DNA from: Ashinkailepas kermadecensis
Lineage: Eukaryota; Arthropoda; Thecostraca; Neolepadidae
Direction of reading: 5' to 3'
NCBI GenBank assembly: GCA_034440615.1
Contig: JAOTOM010004837.1
Location: 186,001 to 250,000 of the forward strand
Length of the DNA stretch: 64,000 nt
Made by a program: the position numbers and the translations under genes. Below the pieces are notes generated by a model. It did not search any database and had not been told where the DNA came from. It saw nothing but the letters and a program-made list of their open reading frames with translations. Below, one piece after another: positions 54,857 through 64,000 of the stretch. How positions within the stretch are numbered: the first letter of the stretch is position 1; every line of letters starts with the position of its first letter.

Positions 54857-55619
54857 GAACATCAAAATATAAACTTCAGCAGGGAAATTCTAAATGATAT
54901 TGGGAATGATGCCTTGCTGTCACAAATTGATGCAATGGCTTTGATGGGTATGGTGGCCCTCAACATAATGTAAGGCTGTCAAATGACCTGCAAATTGGGA
55001 ATGGCCATTTTGGGAATTGTTGTCATGCCCATTCTCCTAAATGGCTCAACAAAAAATTCATAAAACCTCCATTGATTGATGCAGCATAGCTGACTTGCTT
55101 TGGACTTTCCAATATGGTGATTTTGACCATGACCTAAGGTCACCAAATAACCACATATTTGTATCATTGTTACTACACTCATGCTCCTGAACTACTCAAT
55201 CAAATTTTATGAAGCCTTCACCAATTGACACACCATAGTCCATTTACTTCAGACTTTTGAATATTGTCACCTTGGCTTTGGCAGGGTCATCAAAAATGCA
55301 TGAAGCTGTTTTTAGCATATTTCACCATGCCCATGCTCCAAAATGACTGCATATAAATTTGTGAGACCATCACAGAATGGTGTGGCATATTCCATATACC
55401 TCTTTTGGATATGGTAACCTCTGTTGTAACCTAAGGTCATCAAAAGTGCATAAAACTGTTCTGTGCCTACTTGCTATGCTCATGCTCTGAAACTGCTGAA
55501 TCAAAATGCATGATACCTTCCCTATTCAATACAGTGAGGTCGATATATCTGATATAATGATTTAATCCTGGGGGAAAATCAATTCTGATTTGATCTGTGC
55601 CCATAAATGTATCCAAACA
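54857..55619. other. TMCO1 intron 2, nothing recognised
   Basis: A/T-rich sequence with several loosely repeated stretches of the type CATGCTCCAAA and CCTAAGGTCATCAAA (55010-55500), perhaps an old tandem repeat of about 130 bp. Confidence 0.45.
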
Positions 55620-56570
55620 TCTTCTTAACTCTGTCATCAAATCATAAAGTGCTTAGACTTAATAAGAGCCAAAGGGACCAGCTGGGTTAAGCCTGTGAAG
55701 GGAAGATGCTATATGCCTGACAATAAGACCCTCAGTAACCCAAACAATACTGCATCCTAATTTTCAAAGAAACAATTCACCTGCATACCTACCAATACCT
55801 ATCTAGCCCTAATCACTTGATCTCGCATAGTGCACATGTGGATTGAGTGCCCCATCAATAATTTGTATTGATCCATTGATCCATGCCTGCCTAAAGGGGT
55901 ACTGTGGCATGGATCCATTGATCCATGCCACAGTATACTCCTACTAGCATGAATCTCACCCCAGCCATCACTAATTCGAACTTGAAATCAAGATTCTACA
56001 ACCTAAGATATGTGTCTATCTTATTGTTAATACATTCAATGAGGGGCTCCCCACACAATCAGCAGGCATCCTATTCCATTGGGCAACCACCCTTTGATTG
56101 AAAACGTATTGGCACTTAACTGTCCTACACCTTGACTTGTCCAACCTGAATTGATGACCCCTATATGAAACTCTATATATGCCCCTATATGATCAAGATT
56201 CTGCAACCTAAGATATTGTGTCTACCTTATTGTTCATACATTCAATGAGGATCCCCCAAAATCAGAGGCTTTCCTTAGCACACCTTTGATTGAAAACCTA
56301 TTGGCACTTAACTGTCCTACACCTTGACTTGTCCAACCTGAATTGATGACCCTATATGATACTCTAAGTAGAACATCATTCAAATTGGTATTATCTGACC
56401 CTTTAATGATTTGCTACATTTCAATCATGTCACCCCTTAATACTTGATTCGGTACATATCTAAGACCGTAAGCCATTGTCCATATTCTAAGTTACCTGGT
56501 CCATCGATGAGTCTAGTGGCTTTGTGCTGTGCTCTTTGCAATCTTGAGAGGGATATCTTTCAGACCAGTT
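55620..56570 (-). mobile_element. CR1-like LINE 3' end, second family
   Basis: The minus strand encodes a decayed RT C-terminus (RLQRAQHKATRLIDGPGNLE then YGQWLTVLDMYRIK) with stops, followed by a 3' region homologous to 9.2-11.25 kb and a tail near ATCATAAAGTG (55640). Internal duplications are present (56120-56180 and 56310-56360). Confidence 0.75.
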
Positions 56571-57036
56571 TTATTGAAATTAAAATGAAGTTGGGGTAAA
56601 TCATGCGACCCATCGTTGGATTTTGATATAATGTTGGACACAGTAATGTGTATTACATAAATGCATCATACATAGCTCGCTAGTTATGGGAGACAAATGA
56701 TCCTCTAGTTTGCGCGCCCTTCACCCAACTAAGCAATCAATAACTTGCCATTTATTTGGGTCCAAACTTGAAAAAGTGCGAAATCCGCGGAAATCCACCC
56801 AAACATGTTTACGAATAATCGTCTCAGGTTAACGGCCTGGCCTCGCCTGGTGAGAGGGTGTTTGCCAATCGTTCTGCAATGAATGTACATAGTTCTGTGC
56901 AGAGGTTCGTTGCATTTTATTCAGCCTCTGAAACGTTCTGTGTGGTGATACTGACCATACTGGGGACCGACAACAGATGAATAAGGCAATACTCGTGCGA
57001 TGTGTGCTATTCCTTACCCTTGCTTTATTCCATCAG

Positions 57037-57211
57037 TGGAGCGTAAGAAGGAGGCCCGAGGCGATACTGGGGACCGACAACAGAGGAAGAAAATAGAGCG
57101 TGAGGAGGAGCGGTTGAAGACCAACAGTCGTGAGCTTTCGATGGTCAAGATGAAGTCCATGTTTGCCATCGGATTAACTTTCACTGCTCTGCTCAGCATG
57201 TTCAACTCCAT
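57037..57211 (+). CDS. TMCO1: TMCO1, exon 3
   Basis: Starts after TTCCATCAG in phase 1 and encodes LERKKEARGDTGDRQQRKKI, then EREEERLKTNSRELSMVKMK and SMFAIGLTFTALLSMFNS, ending with AT of an Ile codon. It forms the conserved coiled coil and the second membrane helix. The donor is GTGAGC, immediately duplicated 19 bp on (GTGAGCTAGT at 57212 and 57231). Confidence 0.94.
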
Positions 57212-57250
57212 GTGAGCTAGTTTGTGTACTGTGAGCTAGTCGATGGTTAC
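57212..57250. repeat. Duplicated splice donor
   Basis: TGTGAGCTAGT occurs at 57211-57221 and 57230-57240, the first being the genuine exon 3 donor. Confidence 0.75.
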
Positions 57251-57455
57251 CTGACATGACGTGACATGTGCTCCAGTTTCGGCTGTATCGTGGTGGTGTA
57301 CCCATCGCCTGACATGAAGTGACCTGTGCTCTATTGTGGTGCACCCATCACCTGATATAACGTGACCTGTGCTCCAGTGTGGACTGTATCGTGGTGGTGC
57401 GCCCATCGCCTGACATGAAGTGACCTGTGCTCCAGTTTCGACGGTCGTGTGGTGG
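57251..57455. repeat. 58-bp repeat spanning the exon 4 acceptor
   Basis: Four units (57251, 57309 shortened to 43 bp, 57352, 57410). Each has CTGACATGAAGTGACCTGTG; three of the four continue with CTCCAG. The fourth unit carries the real acceptor at 57434-57435 and continues into exon 4 (TTTCGACGGTCGTGTGGTGG, compared with TTTCGGCTGTATCGTGGTGG in unit 1). Confidence 0.82.
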
Positions 57456-57580
57456 CACAGCTACCGTTTGAGCCCATATCGTTCGTCCGCGGCCTGTCAC
57501 ATCGCAACCTGGCCGGCGAGGAGTTCCACGAGTGCAGCTTCATCTTTCTCTACATCCTCTGCACCATGTCTATCCGGCAG
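57436..57580 (+). CDS. TMCO1: TMCO1, exon 4
   Basis: After acceptor GTGCTCCAG, the first T completes an Ile codon, then FDGRVVAQLPFEPISFVRGL, SHRNLAGEEFHECSFIFLYI and LCTMSIRQ follow. This is the most conserved part of TMCO1 (FDGRVVAKLPF, GLSHRNL, CSFIFLYILCTMSIRQ pattern) and includes the third membrane helix. It ends in phase 0 at donor CAG|GTGGGT, which is also the first base of the 19-bp minisatellite. Confidence 0.95.
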
Positions 57581-59372
57581 GTGGGTGGTGTGCTGCACTG
57601 TGGGTGGTGTGGTGCTGCACTGTGGGTGGTGTGCTGCACTGTGGGTGGTGCGTTGCTGCACTGTGGGTGGTGTGCTGCACTGTGGGTGGTGTGCTGCGCT
57701 GTGGGTGGTGTGGTGCGGCTCTGTGGGTGGTATGCTGCACTGTGGGTGGGGTGCTTCACTGTGTGTGGTGTGCTGCACTGTGGGTGGGGTGCTGCACTGT
57801 GGGTGGTGTGGTGCTGCACTGTGGGTGGTGTGCTGCACTGTGGGTGGGGTGCTTCACTGTGTGTGGTGTGCTGCACTGTGGGTGGTCCGCTGCACTGTGG
57901 GTGGTGTGGTGCGGCTCTGTGGGTGATCTGCTGCACTGTGGGTGGTGTGCTGCACTGTGGGTGGTGTGCTGCACTGTGGGTGGGGTGCTGCTCTGTGGGT
58001 GGTGTGCTGCACTGTGGGTGGTGTGGTGCTGCACTGTGGGTGGTGTGCTGCACTGTGGGTGGTGTGTTGCTGCACTGTGGGTGGTGTGCTGCACTGTGGG
58101 TGGTGTGCTGCACTGTGGGTGGTGTGGTGCGGCTCTGTGGGTGGTGTGCTGCACTGTGGGTGGGGTGCTTCACTGTGTGTGGTGTGCTGCACTGTGGGTG
58201 GGGTGCTGCACTGTGGGTGGTGTGGTGCTGCACTGTGGGTGGTGTGCTGCACTGTGGGTGGGGTGCTTCACTGTGTGTGGTGTGCTGCACTGTGGGTGGT
58301 CCGCTGCACTGTGGGTGGTGTGGTGCGGCTCTGTGGGTGATCTGCTGCACTGTGGGTGGTGTGCTGCACTGTGGGTGGTGTGCTGCACTGTGGGTGGGGT
58401 GCTGCTCTGTGGGTGGTGTGCTGCACTGTGGGTGGGGTGCTGCTCTGTGGGTGGTGTGCTGCACTGTGGGTGTGGTGCTCTGTGGGTGTGGTGCGGCTCT
58501 GTGGGTGTGGTGCGGCTCTGTGGGTGGTGTGCTGCACTGTGGGTGGGGTGCTTCACTGTGTGTGGTGTGCTGCACTGTGGGTGGGGTGCTGCACTGTGGG
58601 TGGTATGGTGCTGCACTGTGGGTGGTGTGCTGCACTGTGGGTGGGGTGCTTCACTGTGTGTGGTGTGCTGCACTGTGGGTGGTCCGCTGCACTGTGGGTG
58701 GTGTGGTGCTGCACTGTGGGTGGTGTGGTGCTCTGTGGGTGTGGTGCGGCTCTGTGGGTGGTGTGCTGCACTGTGGATGTGGTGTGCTGCTCTGTGGGTG
58801 GTGTGCTGCACTGTGGGTGGGGTGCTTCACTGTGTGTGGTGTGCTGCACTGTGGGTGGTCCGCTGCACTGTGGGTGGTGTGGTGCGGCTCTGTGGGTGAT
58901 CTGCTGCACTGTGGGTGGTGTGCTGCACTGTGGGTGGTGTGCTGCACTGTGGGTGGGGTGCTGCTCTGTGGGTGGTGTGCTGCACTGTGGGTGGGGTGCT
59001 GCTCTGTGGGTGGTGTGCTGCACTGTGGGTGTGGTGCTCTGTTGGTGTGGTGCGGCTCTGTGGGTGTGGTTCGGCTCTGTGGGTGGTGTGCTGCACTGTG
59101 GGTGGGGTGCTTCACTGTGTGTGGTGTGCTGCACTGTGGGTGGGGTGCTGCACTGTGGGTGGTGTGCTGCACTGTGGGTGGGGTGCTTCACTGTGTGTGG
59201 TGTGCTGCACTGTGGGTGGTCCGCTGCACTGTGGGTGGTGTGGTGCTGCACTGTGGGTGGTGTGGTGCTCTGTGGGTGTGGTGCGGCTCTGTGGGTGGTG
59301 TGCTGCACTGTGGGTGTGGTGTGCTGCTCTGTGGGTGGTGTGCTGCACTGTGGGTGGTGTGCTGCACTGCCA
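57581..59372. repeat. 19-bp minisatellite beginning at the TMCO1 intron 4 donor
   Basis: About 90 units of TGCTGCACTGTGGGTGGTG or 16-22-bp variants. There is a higher-order order: a block of several units containing GGTCCGCTGCACTG recurs at about 57886, 58298, 58682, 58858 and 59218. Both strands lack stops, giving several long false frames. Confidence 0.95.
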
Positions 59373-59886
59373 GCAGGCGTCCGAGGAACCATCTCAACCT
59401 ATGCACAGTTCGATTTCAACGGTCACCTCGACTCAGTCACCTCATTTTATTCTGTCACGAGTTTCTCTTACCGGACAACCGGCGCCTGTTTCCACAGGCA
59501 AGTCAAGTTAGAAACTGAATCTCGCTAACATTACGGGAAGACGAAATGGTTAGAAATTGATTGGCAATTGGACTTACTATCTTACTGTCTTTAAAAGATA
59601 GTAAGTACTTAAAGATAATATCTGCGTTGGTGGTGTTTCAGCGTCAGGATTGGCGATGAATAAAGACTAATGACACAAATCTGATGAAATTAGCCCATGT
59701 TAGGTCCTGCCTTAATTAAAGTTATCGGATCATTGGTTCACAATTACCCTATGGGGGTAATTGCAGTACGACATAATTTTATCCGCGATGCCGTTTGCCC
59801 TTAGTTAACAGCTGGTGGCGTGTACAGCGGTCAGGTCGTGACCAGTTGCTTGTCGGGCTTCACAGGCACATGGCGCGTACGTTCTG
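59373..59886. other. TMCO1 intron 4, nothing recognised
   Basis: Unique sequence between two minisatellites. A short inverted pair, TTACTATCTTACTGTCTTTA and AAAGATAGTAAG, lies at 59574-59608. Confidence 0.45.
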
Positions 59887-60548
59887 TGACAAGCCGACGC
59901 CTGACTGGCGGTCCGTTGTTCTGTGACGTGTGTCACCAGACTGGCGGTCCGTTGTTCTGTGACGAGCCGACACGTGTGTCACAGACTGGCGGCCCGTTGT
60001 TCTGTGACGAGCCGACACGTGTGTTACCACAGACTGATGCTCCGTTGTTCTGTGACGAGCCGACACGTGTTTCACCACAAACTGCCGGCCCGTTGTTCTG
60101 TGACGAGCCGACACGTGTGTCACCACAGACTGGTGCTCCGTTGTTCTGTGACGATCCGACACGTGTGTCACCACAGACTGGCGGCCCGTTGTTCTGTGAC
60201 GAGCCGACACGTGTGTCACCACAGACTGGTGCTCCGTTGTTCTGTGACGAGCCGACACGTGTGTCACCACAGACTGGCGGCCCGTTGTTCTGTGACGAGC
60301 CGACACGTGTGTCACCACAGACTGGCGGTCCGTTGTTCTGTGACGTGTGTACCACAGACTGGCGGTCCGTTGTTCTGTGACGAGCCGACACGTGTGTCAC
60401 CACAGACTGGCGGTCCGTTGTTCTGTGACGTGTGTACCACAGACTGGCGGTCCGTTGTTCTGTGACGAGCCGACACGTGTGTACCACAGACTGGCGGCCC
60501 GTTGTTCTGTGACGAGCCGACACGCGTGTCACAGACTGGCGGTCCGCT
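59887..60548. repeat. 48-bp minisatellite in TMCO1 intron 4
   Basis: About 14 copies with CACAGACTGGCGGTCCGTTG, TTCTGTGACGAGCCGACACG and TGTGTCAC. Some units are shortened. Being divisible by three, both strands remain open. Confidence 0.94.
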
Positions 60549-60597
60549 GCCATTCCGCTGGAGACTCCTTACGAGTCCATCGCACGCTACAATGCAC

Positions 60598-60644
60598 ACA
60601 CATAAATACACACACACACGCACGCACGCACGCACGCACGCACG

Positions 60645-60717
<73 letters not shown>

Positions 60718-60754
60718 ATATATGTATATGTATAGGTATATGTATATATATAGG

Positions 60755-60824
<70 letters not shown>

Positions 60825-60827
60825 CCA

Positions 60828-60902
<75 letters not shown>
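60598..60902. repeat. Compound (CA)n(TA)n(CA)n microsatellite
   Basis: CA/CG-rich run, about 170 bp of TA with a few TATGTATA and AGGTATA interruptions, then about 65 bp of CA. Confidence 0.97.
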
Positions 60903-60903
<1 letters not shown>

Positions 60904-61573
60904 CTACTTTGAAATGTTCAACGTACTGATGCTACATCAAGCGGAGTGAAGGGAAATACACCAACTATTCTGAAGTGAGGGTGTATAAGGTGTTTACATG
61001 CTAATTCATCGATTGGTCCTCTTTTGTTCATTGTGCTTTGTGTTCCTGGCGTTATGCTCTTTTTTATTTAAAAACAAAATCCGACGTACCCCTCTTGGGC
61101 TTCTTCAAAAAGATAGTATGCTACCAAAATATTCCTGGGTGCTGTTTGTCCTTAAAGACCCCTTTGAGGACAAATTTTAACACACCTTTCAGGATCATTT
61201 TCAGAAAATGACACTTCACCATATATGAAAACATATCTAGGAATATTGCCATGCTTCTCTGATATGCTATCCCTCAGAATATGTGAAGTCTGCCCGCAAA
61301 GGCAAGCTGGAACCGTGGGAAAACGAACAAAAATAAAAATAAAAGTATTAAAAAGGTATAAAAGAACATAAGAAGTATAAAAAAGCATGCAACACAAAAG
61401 TTTATTGGGCGCTGCATGACCAACGGAGTCGAATGTCACACTTGGCCTTTCCTCATGTGAGATTTCAGTATGTTTACGTTTTAAATTGGTTGTGCCGTGG
61501 TAGCTCATGCCGGACTCCTCGGTATCGAACGGCCGTCTATTGAGGCCCCGCCTAACCATCGCTTCTGTTGCAG
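60903..61573. other. TMCO1 intron 4, distal part
   Basis: No gene or strong repeat recognised before the exon 5 acceptor. Confidence 0.5.
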
Positions 61574-61660
61574 AACATCCAGAAGCTGCTGGGTTTCGCA
61601 CCTTCACGAGCAGCCAGTAAACAGAGCGGCTTCTTCCAGCCGCCCAACCAGCAGAGCTAG
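61574..61660 (+). CDS. TMCO1: TMCO1, exon 5 (C-terminus)
   Basis: After acceptor TCTGTTGCAG, encodes NIQKLLGFAPSRAASKQSGF then FQPPNQQS and TAG at 61658-61660. It matches the NIQK.LG.APSRAATKQAGGF end of TMCO1. All five exons join in phase to give 181 residues (vertebrate form about 188), with no stop or frameshift, so the gene looks functional despite the repeat-filled introns. Confidence 0.93.
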   Translation, partial: NIQKLLGFAPSRAASKQSGFFQPPNQQS

Positions 61661-61719
61661 GGAAAAATGGCGGAAATTGCAGCAGAGCGGGTCGTGACGT
61701 GTTGCTGCCGTACGAGGGG

Positions 61720-61932
61720 CGAGACCCGAGCAGTGCGGCGGCGGTGTTGTTGCGCACGCGATACGGTGTGTCCGAGTGGGGACGAGCGCGAGGGGCGGGA
61801 CCCAAACAGTGTGGCGGCAGTGCTGCACGCGATACGGTGTGTCCGAGTGGGGACGAGCGCGAGGGGCGGGACCCAAACAGTGTGGCGGCAGTGCTGCACG
61901 CGATACGGTGTGTCCGAATGGAGACGACTCGT
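61720..61932. repeat. ~71-bp repeat, about 3 copies, in TMCO1 3' region
   Basis: Units with GATACGGTGTGTCCGAGTGG, GACGAGCGCGAGGGGCGGGA and CCCAAACAGTGTGGCGGCAG. It begins about 60 bp after the stop codon, so it may lie in the 3' UTR. Confidence 0.88.
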
Positions 61933-62547
61933 CGATACGTCACCGGATTTGAGATGGTTGGGTTTTGGTGGCAGTCGAACCTGAAGGGTGCCCAGCAACG
62001 GGCGTGCGGGTGGAGAAACTACGAACGTGCTCGAACGGTGTGGACTGATTACGTGTGGCGTTGTGAGCACATGGCATATTGTCGGTGTCTGGAGAAAACA
62101 CGAATGACAGGATTTTGTTTGTCTCTATGATTATCACCCGATGCAGTCCTCTGGCGTGATGCACCACTTGCGGTGGGGCGTAACTGACTTGTCGCAGACG
62201 GCAGGCGTCTGTTGGTCTTTGATCCGGGTAGGCCTCCGGTCGTGATCTCCAACTCGGATATCCGTCAGATGGTGACATTTGGCCCGGGCGTGTATCAGGT
62301 TACGATCGCACCGATCCTTGGTTGGAGTGTAGGTCAGGTGATGACGTCTTAGCCGGATGTCCCTTGAACAGTGATAAATTATTCGCGGGATATGGGTGGA
62401 ATATGCCACTTTCTGAACACGGAATTGTCATACCTCCCAACGAAGAATCGACATCGTGCTTCGTGATGAGTCGTTACGAGTTCTTTATATCTAATTTCTA
62501 ACGATATCTTGTTGATAAGCGTCATGCTGATACTTACCATTGCGGAT
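61933..62547. other. Downstream of TMCO1; nothing recognised
   Basis: Possible 3' UTR or intergenic sequence. No polyadenylation signal could be fixed. Confidence 0.4.
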
Positions 62548-62845
62548 TGTGACACTGGCGGATCTAGCCGCTCGGTTTGGGGGGGCTAAACTGGGTCTCC
62601 AGGACTTGCCAACCGGGGGGAAGCGATGTTGGCGGGGCGTTTGTCGTCGACCCGGGGGGGAGCAACGTAGACGTGGTGTTTGACGTGCTGACCTGGGGTA
62701 GGGTGCGAAGCGATGTGTTGTTGTCGACCATGGGGGGGGGGGGAAGCGCAATGGGCGGATCCAGTCACTGGTTGGGGGGGCGAACCCGAAGTTCAACTGG
62801 CGACGGAGAGAGGGGGGGAGTCGAAGTCTGACTGGCCGCCAGGAG
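62548..62845. mobile_element. hAT-type MITE-like segment with G-runs
   Basis: CACTGGCGGATCTAG near 62552 resembles hAT-MITE termini. It is followed by G-run-rich units of about 50 bp (GGGGGGAAGCGATGTTGG, GGGGGGAGCAACGTAGACG, GGGGGGGGGAAGCGCAATGG). The right end is not clear. Confidence 0.4.
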
Positions 62846-63864
62846 TGGGTTGTGGTTGAAACCTGGGGCTGTGGAGGAACAGCTCACTTAAACATTGTTT
62901 GACTACCACGTTTTATTGGAATTTTGTTTTGCCCATGCTCTATTTATATATTTCATGGAGATTTGATGAAATACCATAGTCTCATACACATTTTATTTTG
63001 TGCATTGTTTATTTTGTTGCCTTTGCACATGTTCTGAATGGGAATGTCCGTAGGAGTTGAATGAAACGAAAACAGTAAACCACGAAGACATTATTTAAAA
63101 AAAAACGAACATCTCAGTTGCGCACGCAAGAAACATGGCAGGGAAGCATCCGCGCAGCAGCGGTGGGCGCGGCAGCAAACTTGAGATGTCAGCTCGGCCC
63201 TGGAATCCGCGTCGAGCTGCGCTCCAGTCACACTTTGCGGCCCGCCAACAACAGCCAAGCCTGAGCAGGGGAGGGAGAGTTCGGCTCAGACTTGAGGAAA
63301 CAATTCAAAATCACCTTGTGGTGTTGCACTGCACCCTATGTGGTCGGGTTTTACTTTAAAGAAACTGACCATACATGGGTATTCTTATTGGTGGACATGA
63401 AAAGTACGTCATTCTTGAGCATGGTCATTATGTCGCAGGTAGATCGGCATTAATCAAACGTGAACAGTTACTTTATATGGATCGCACTGTTTTATTTGCT
63501 CATTCTGTATATGTGAAGATATTAGCGACATTATTTTACATGTTTTTTTTTTAGTGTGGGGCTCATTTACAGATAAACCTCAACTTGCAAAACAAATCTG
63601 CAAAAACAGTGCTATTTTCCTCGTATCCCTACGACAATGATCAGACAGAATTGTTTGCGGTCGTTATTCCCATACAGTGCAGGTGAAATGTTATTTGCTA
63701 TAAAATCTACGACATAGACAATTTAAGTGCATCAGTGAGTTCGTAGTTACAATAGCAACTACAAACTCACCGGCAACAATAACAAATCCAATGACAAAAA
63801 GGGGCGCATGCCAGTAGCATTTAGAAACGAACTAAATCTATATGTGTACCTTGTATTTCATTCC
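62846..63864. other. No gene recognised
   Basis: An open frame at 63135-63359 encodes an Arg-rich product with no recognisable domain. The rest is A/T-rich and featureless. Confidence 0.45.
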
Positions 63865-63999
63865 TTAGTGCAGCCGTATCCTCAGTTTCATCCGACGGGC
63901 GCCAGACGCTGCGAAGGCGTCGACGACGTCGCTGGTGGGAGGCAGGCTCTCGCGGTGGGCCAGGAGCAGGACGAGCGCCTCGAGGCGATTTTCGGCCAT
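63865..63999 (-). pseudogene. hAT-like transposase C-terminus (window edge)
   Basis: The last 44 residues before a TAA (63865-63867) read AENRLEALVLLLAHRESLPP, then TSDVVDAFAASGARRMKL. They resemble the end of the dimerisation domain of hAT-type transposases and their domesticated relatives (RL..L.LL..HR...D...V.D.FA...ARR pattern). The protein would continue beyond 64000, so the Met at 63999 is probably internal. Functional or relic state cannot be judged. Confidence 0.4.
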
Positions 64000-64000
64000 C

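Noticed and set aside
57550..59400. Minus-strand His/Thr/Pro/Gln-rich frames
   Set aside because: Complement of the same array, with no domain and no start context.
57449..59528. Plus-strand frame of 689 codons rich in Cys, Trp and Gly
   Set aside because: Only its first 44 codons (TMCO1 exon 4) are real. The rest is the intron 4 minisatellite beyond a clear donor.
59820..60553. Cys-rich frames in the 48-bp array
   Set aside because: The unit length is divisible by three, so both strands stay open. It lies inside TMCO1 intron 4.
63135..63359. 74-codon plus-strand frame as a small Arg-rich gene
   Set aside because: No recognisable domain, splice context or homologous copy. It remains possible but is unsupported.

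Overview
This is animal genomic DNA, probably from an invertebrate. Introns have GT-AG (and one GC-AG) junctions, and there are I-clade and CR1-clade LINEs, tRNA-derived SINEs, hAT/P-element relics and an unusually dense set of minisatellites. The secreted C-type lectin and WAP proteins, the I-clade LINEs and the GC-rich Ala/Ser/Arg-rich exons would suit an arthropod such as a crustacean, but nothing fixes the species. Bacterial signals (operons, ribosome binding sites) are absent.

Host genes found by joining exons by eye: (1) a partial last exon resembling the C-terminus of Hrs/HGS (about 3311-3832, +), interrupted by one in-frame TGA; (2) a single-exon secreted PAN-like plus C-type-lectin protein (14093-14836, -); (3) a two-exon secreted 874-residue protein with a C-terminal WAP four-disulfide-core domain (28072-29818 joined to 32546-33423, +); (4) PFDN6, prefoldin subunit 6 (four exons, -, 49969 down to 38322), with a GC-AG intron and one extra base in exon 2; (5) TMCO1 (five exons, +, 50744-61660, intact, 181 residues). 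PFDN6 and TMCO1 are head to head with 774 bp between their start codons.

Layout: 1-2.1 kb, I-clade LINE copy A; 2.1-2.9 kb, SINE and P-element transposase relic; 3.3-5.2 kb, HGS-like exon and minisatellites; 6.7-9.0 kb, an element with long inverted repeats; 9.1-11.3 kb, nested and duplicated CR1 3' ends; 14 kb, lectin gene; 17.0-17.8 and 24.4-27.3 kb, two related satellite arrays on either side of I-clade LINE copy B (18.3-24.1 kb); 28-35 kb, WAP gene with arrays in its intron and after its stop codon; 36-50 kb, PFDN6 with introns full of simple repeats, SINEs and a CR1 with an SGNH-esterase-like ORF1; 50.7-61.7 kb, TMCO1, whose introns hold CR1 copies, a MITE and a 1.8-kb minisatellite; 61.7-64 kb, a 3' repeat, a MITE-like stretch and the end of a hAT-like transposase.

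The most unusual observation is that several minisatellites are anchored exactly on splice sites or the stop codon. The 29-bp array of the WAP gene ends at the true 3' splice site, so each of about 35 units carries a copy of that acceptor. The 19-bp array of TMCO1 intron 4 begins at the 5' splice site. A 58-bp repeat in TMCO1 intron 3 runs through the 3' splice site into exon 4. The WAP stop codon is the first TGA of a 61-bp array. Gene-edge sequences appear to have been the seeds for tandem amplification.
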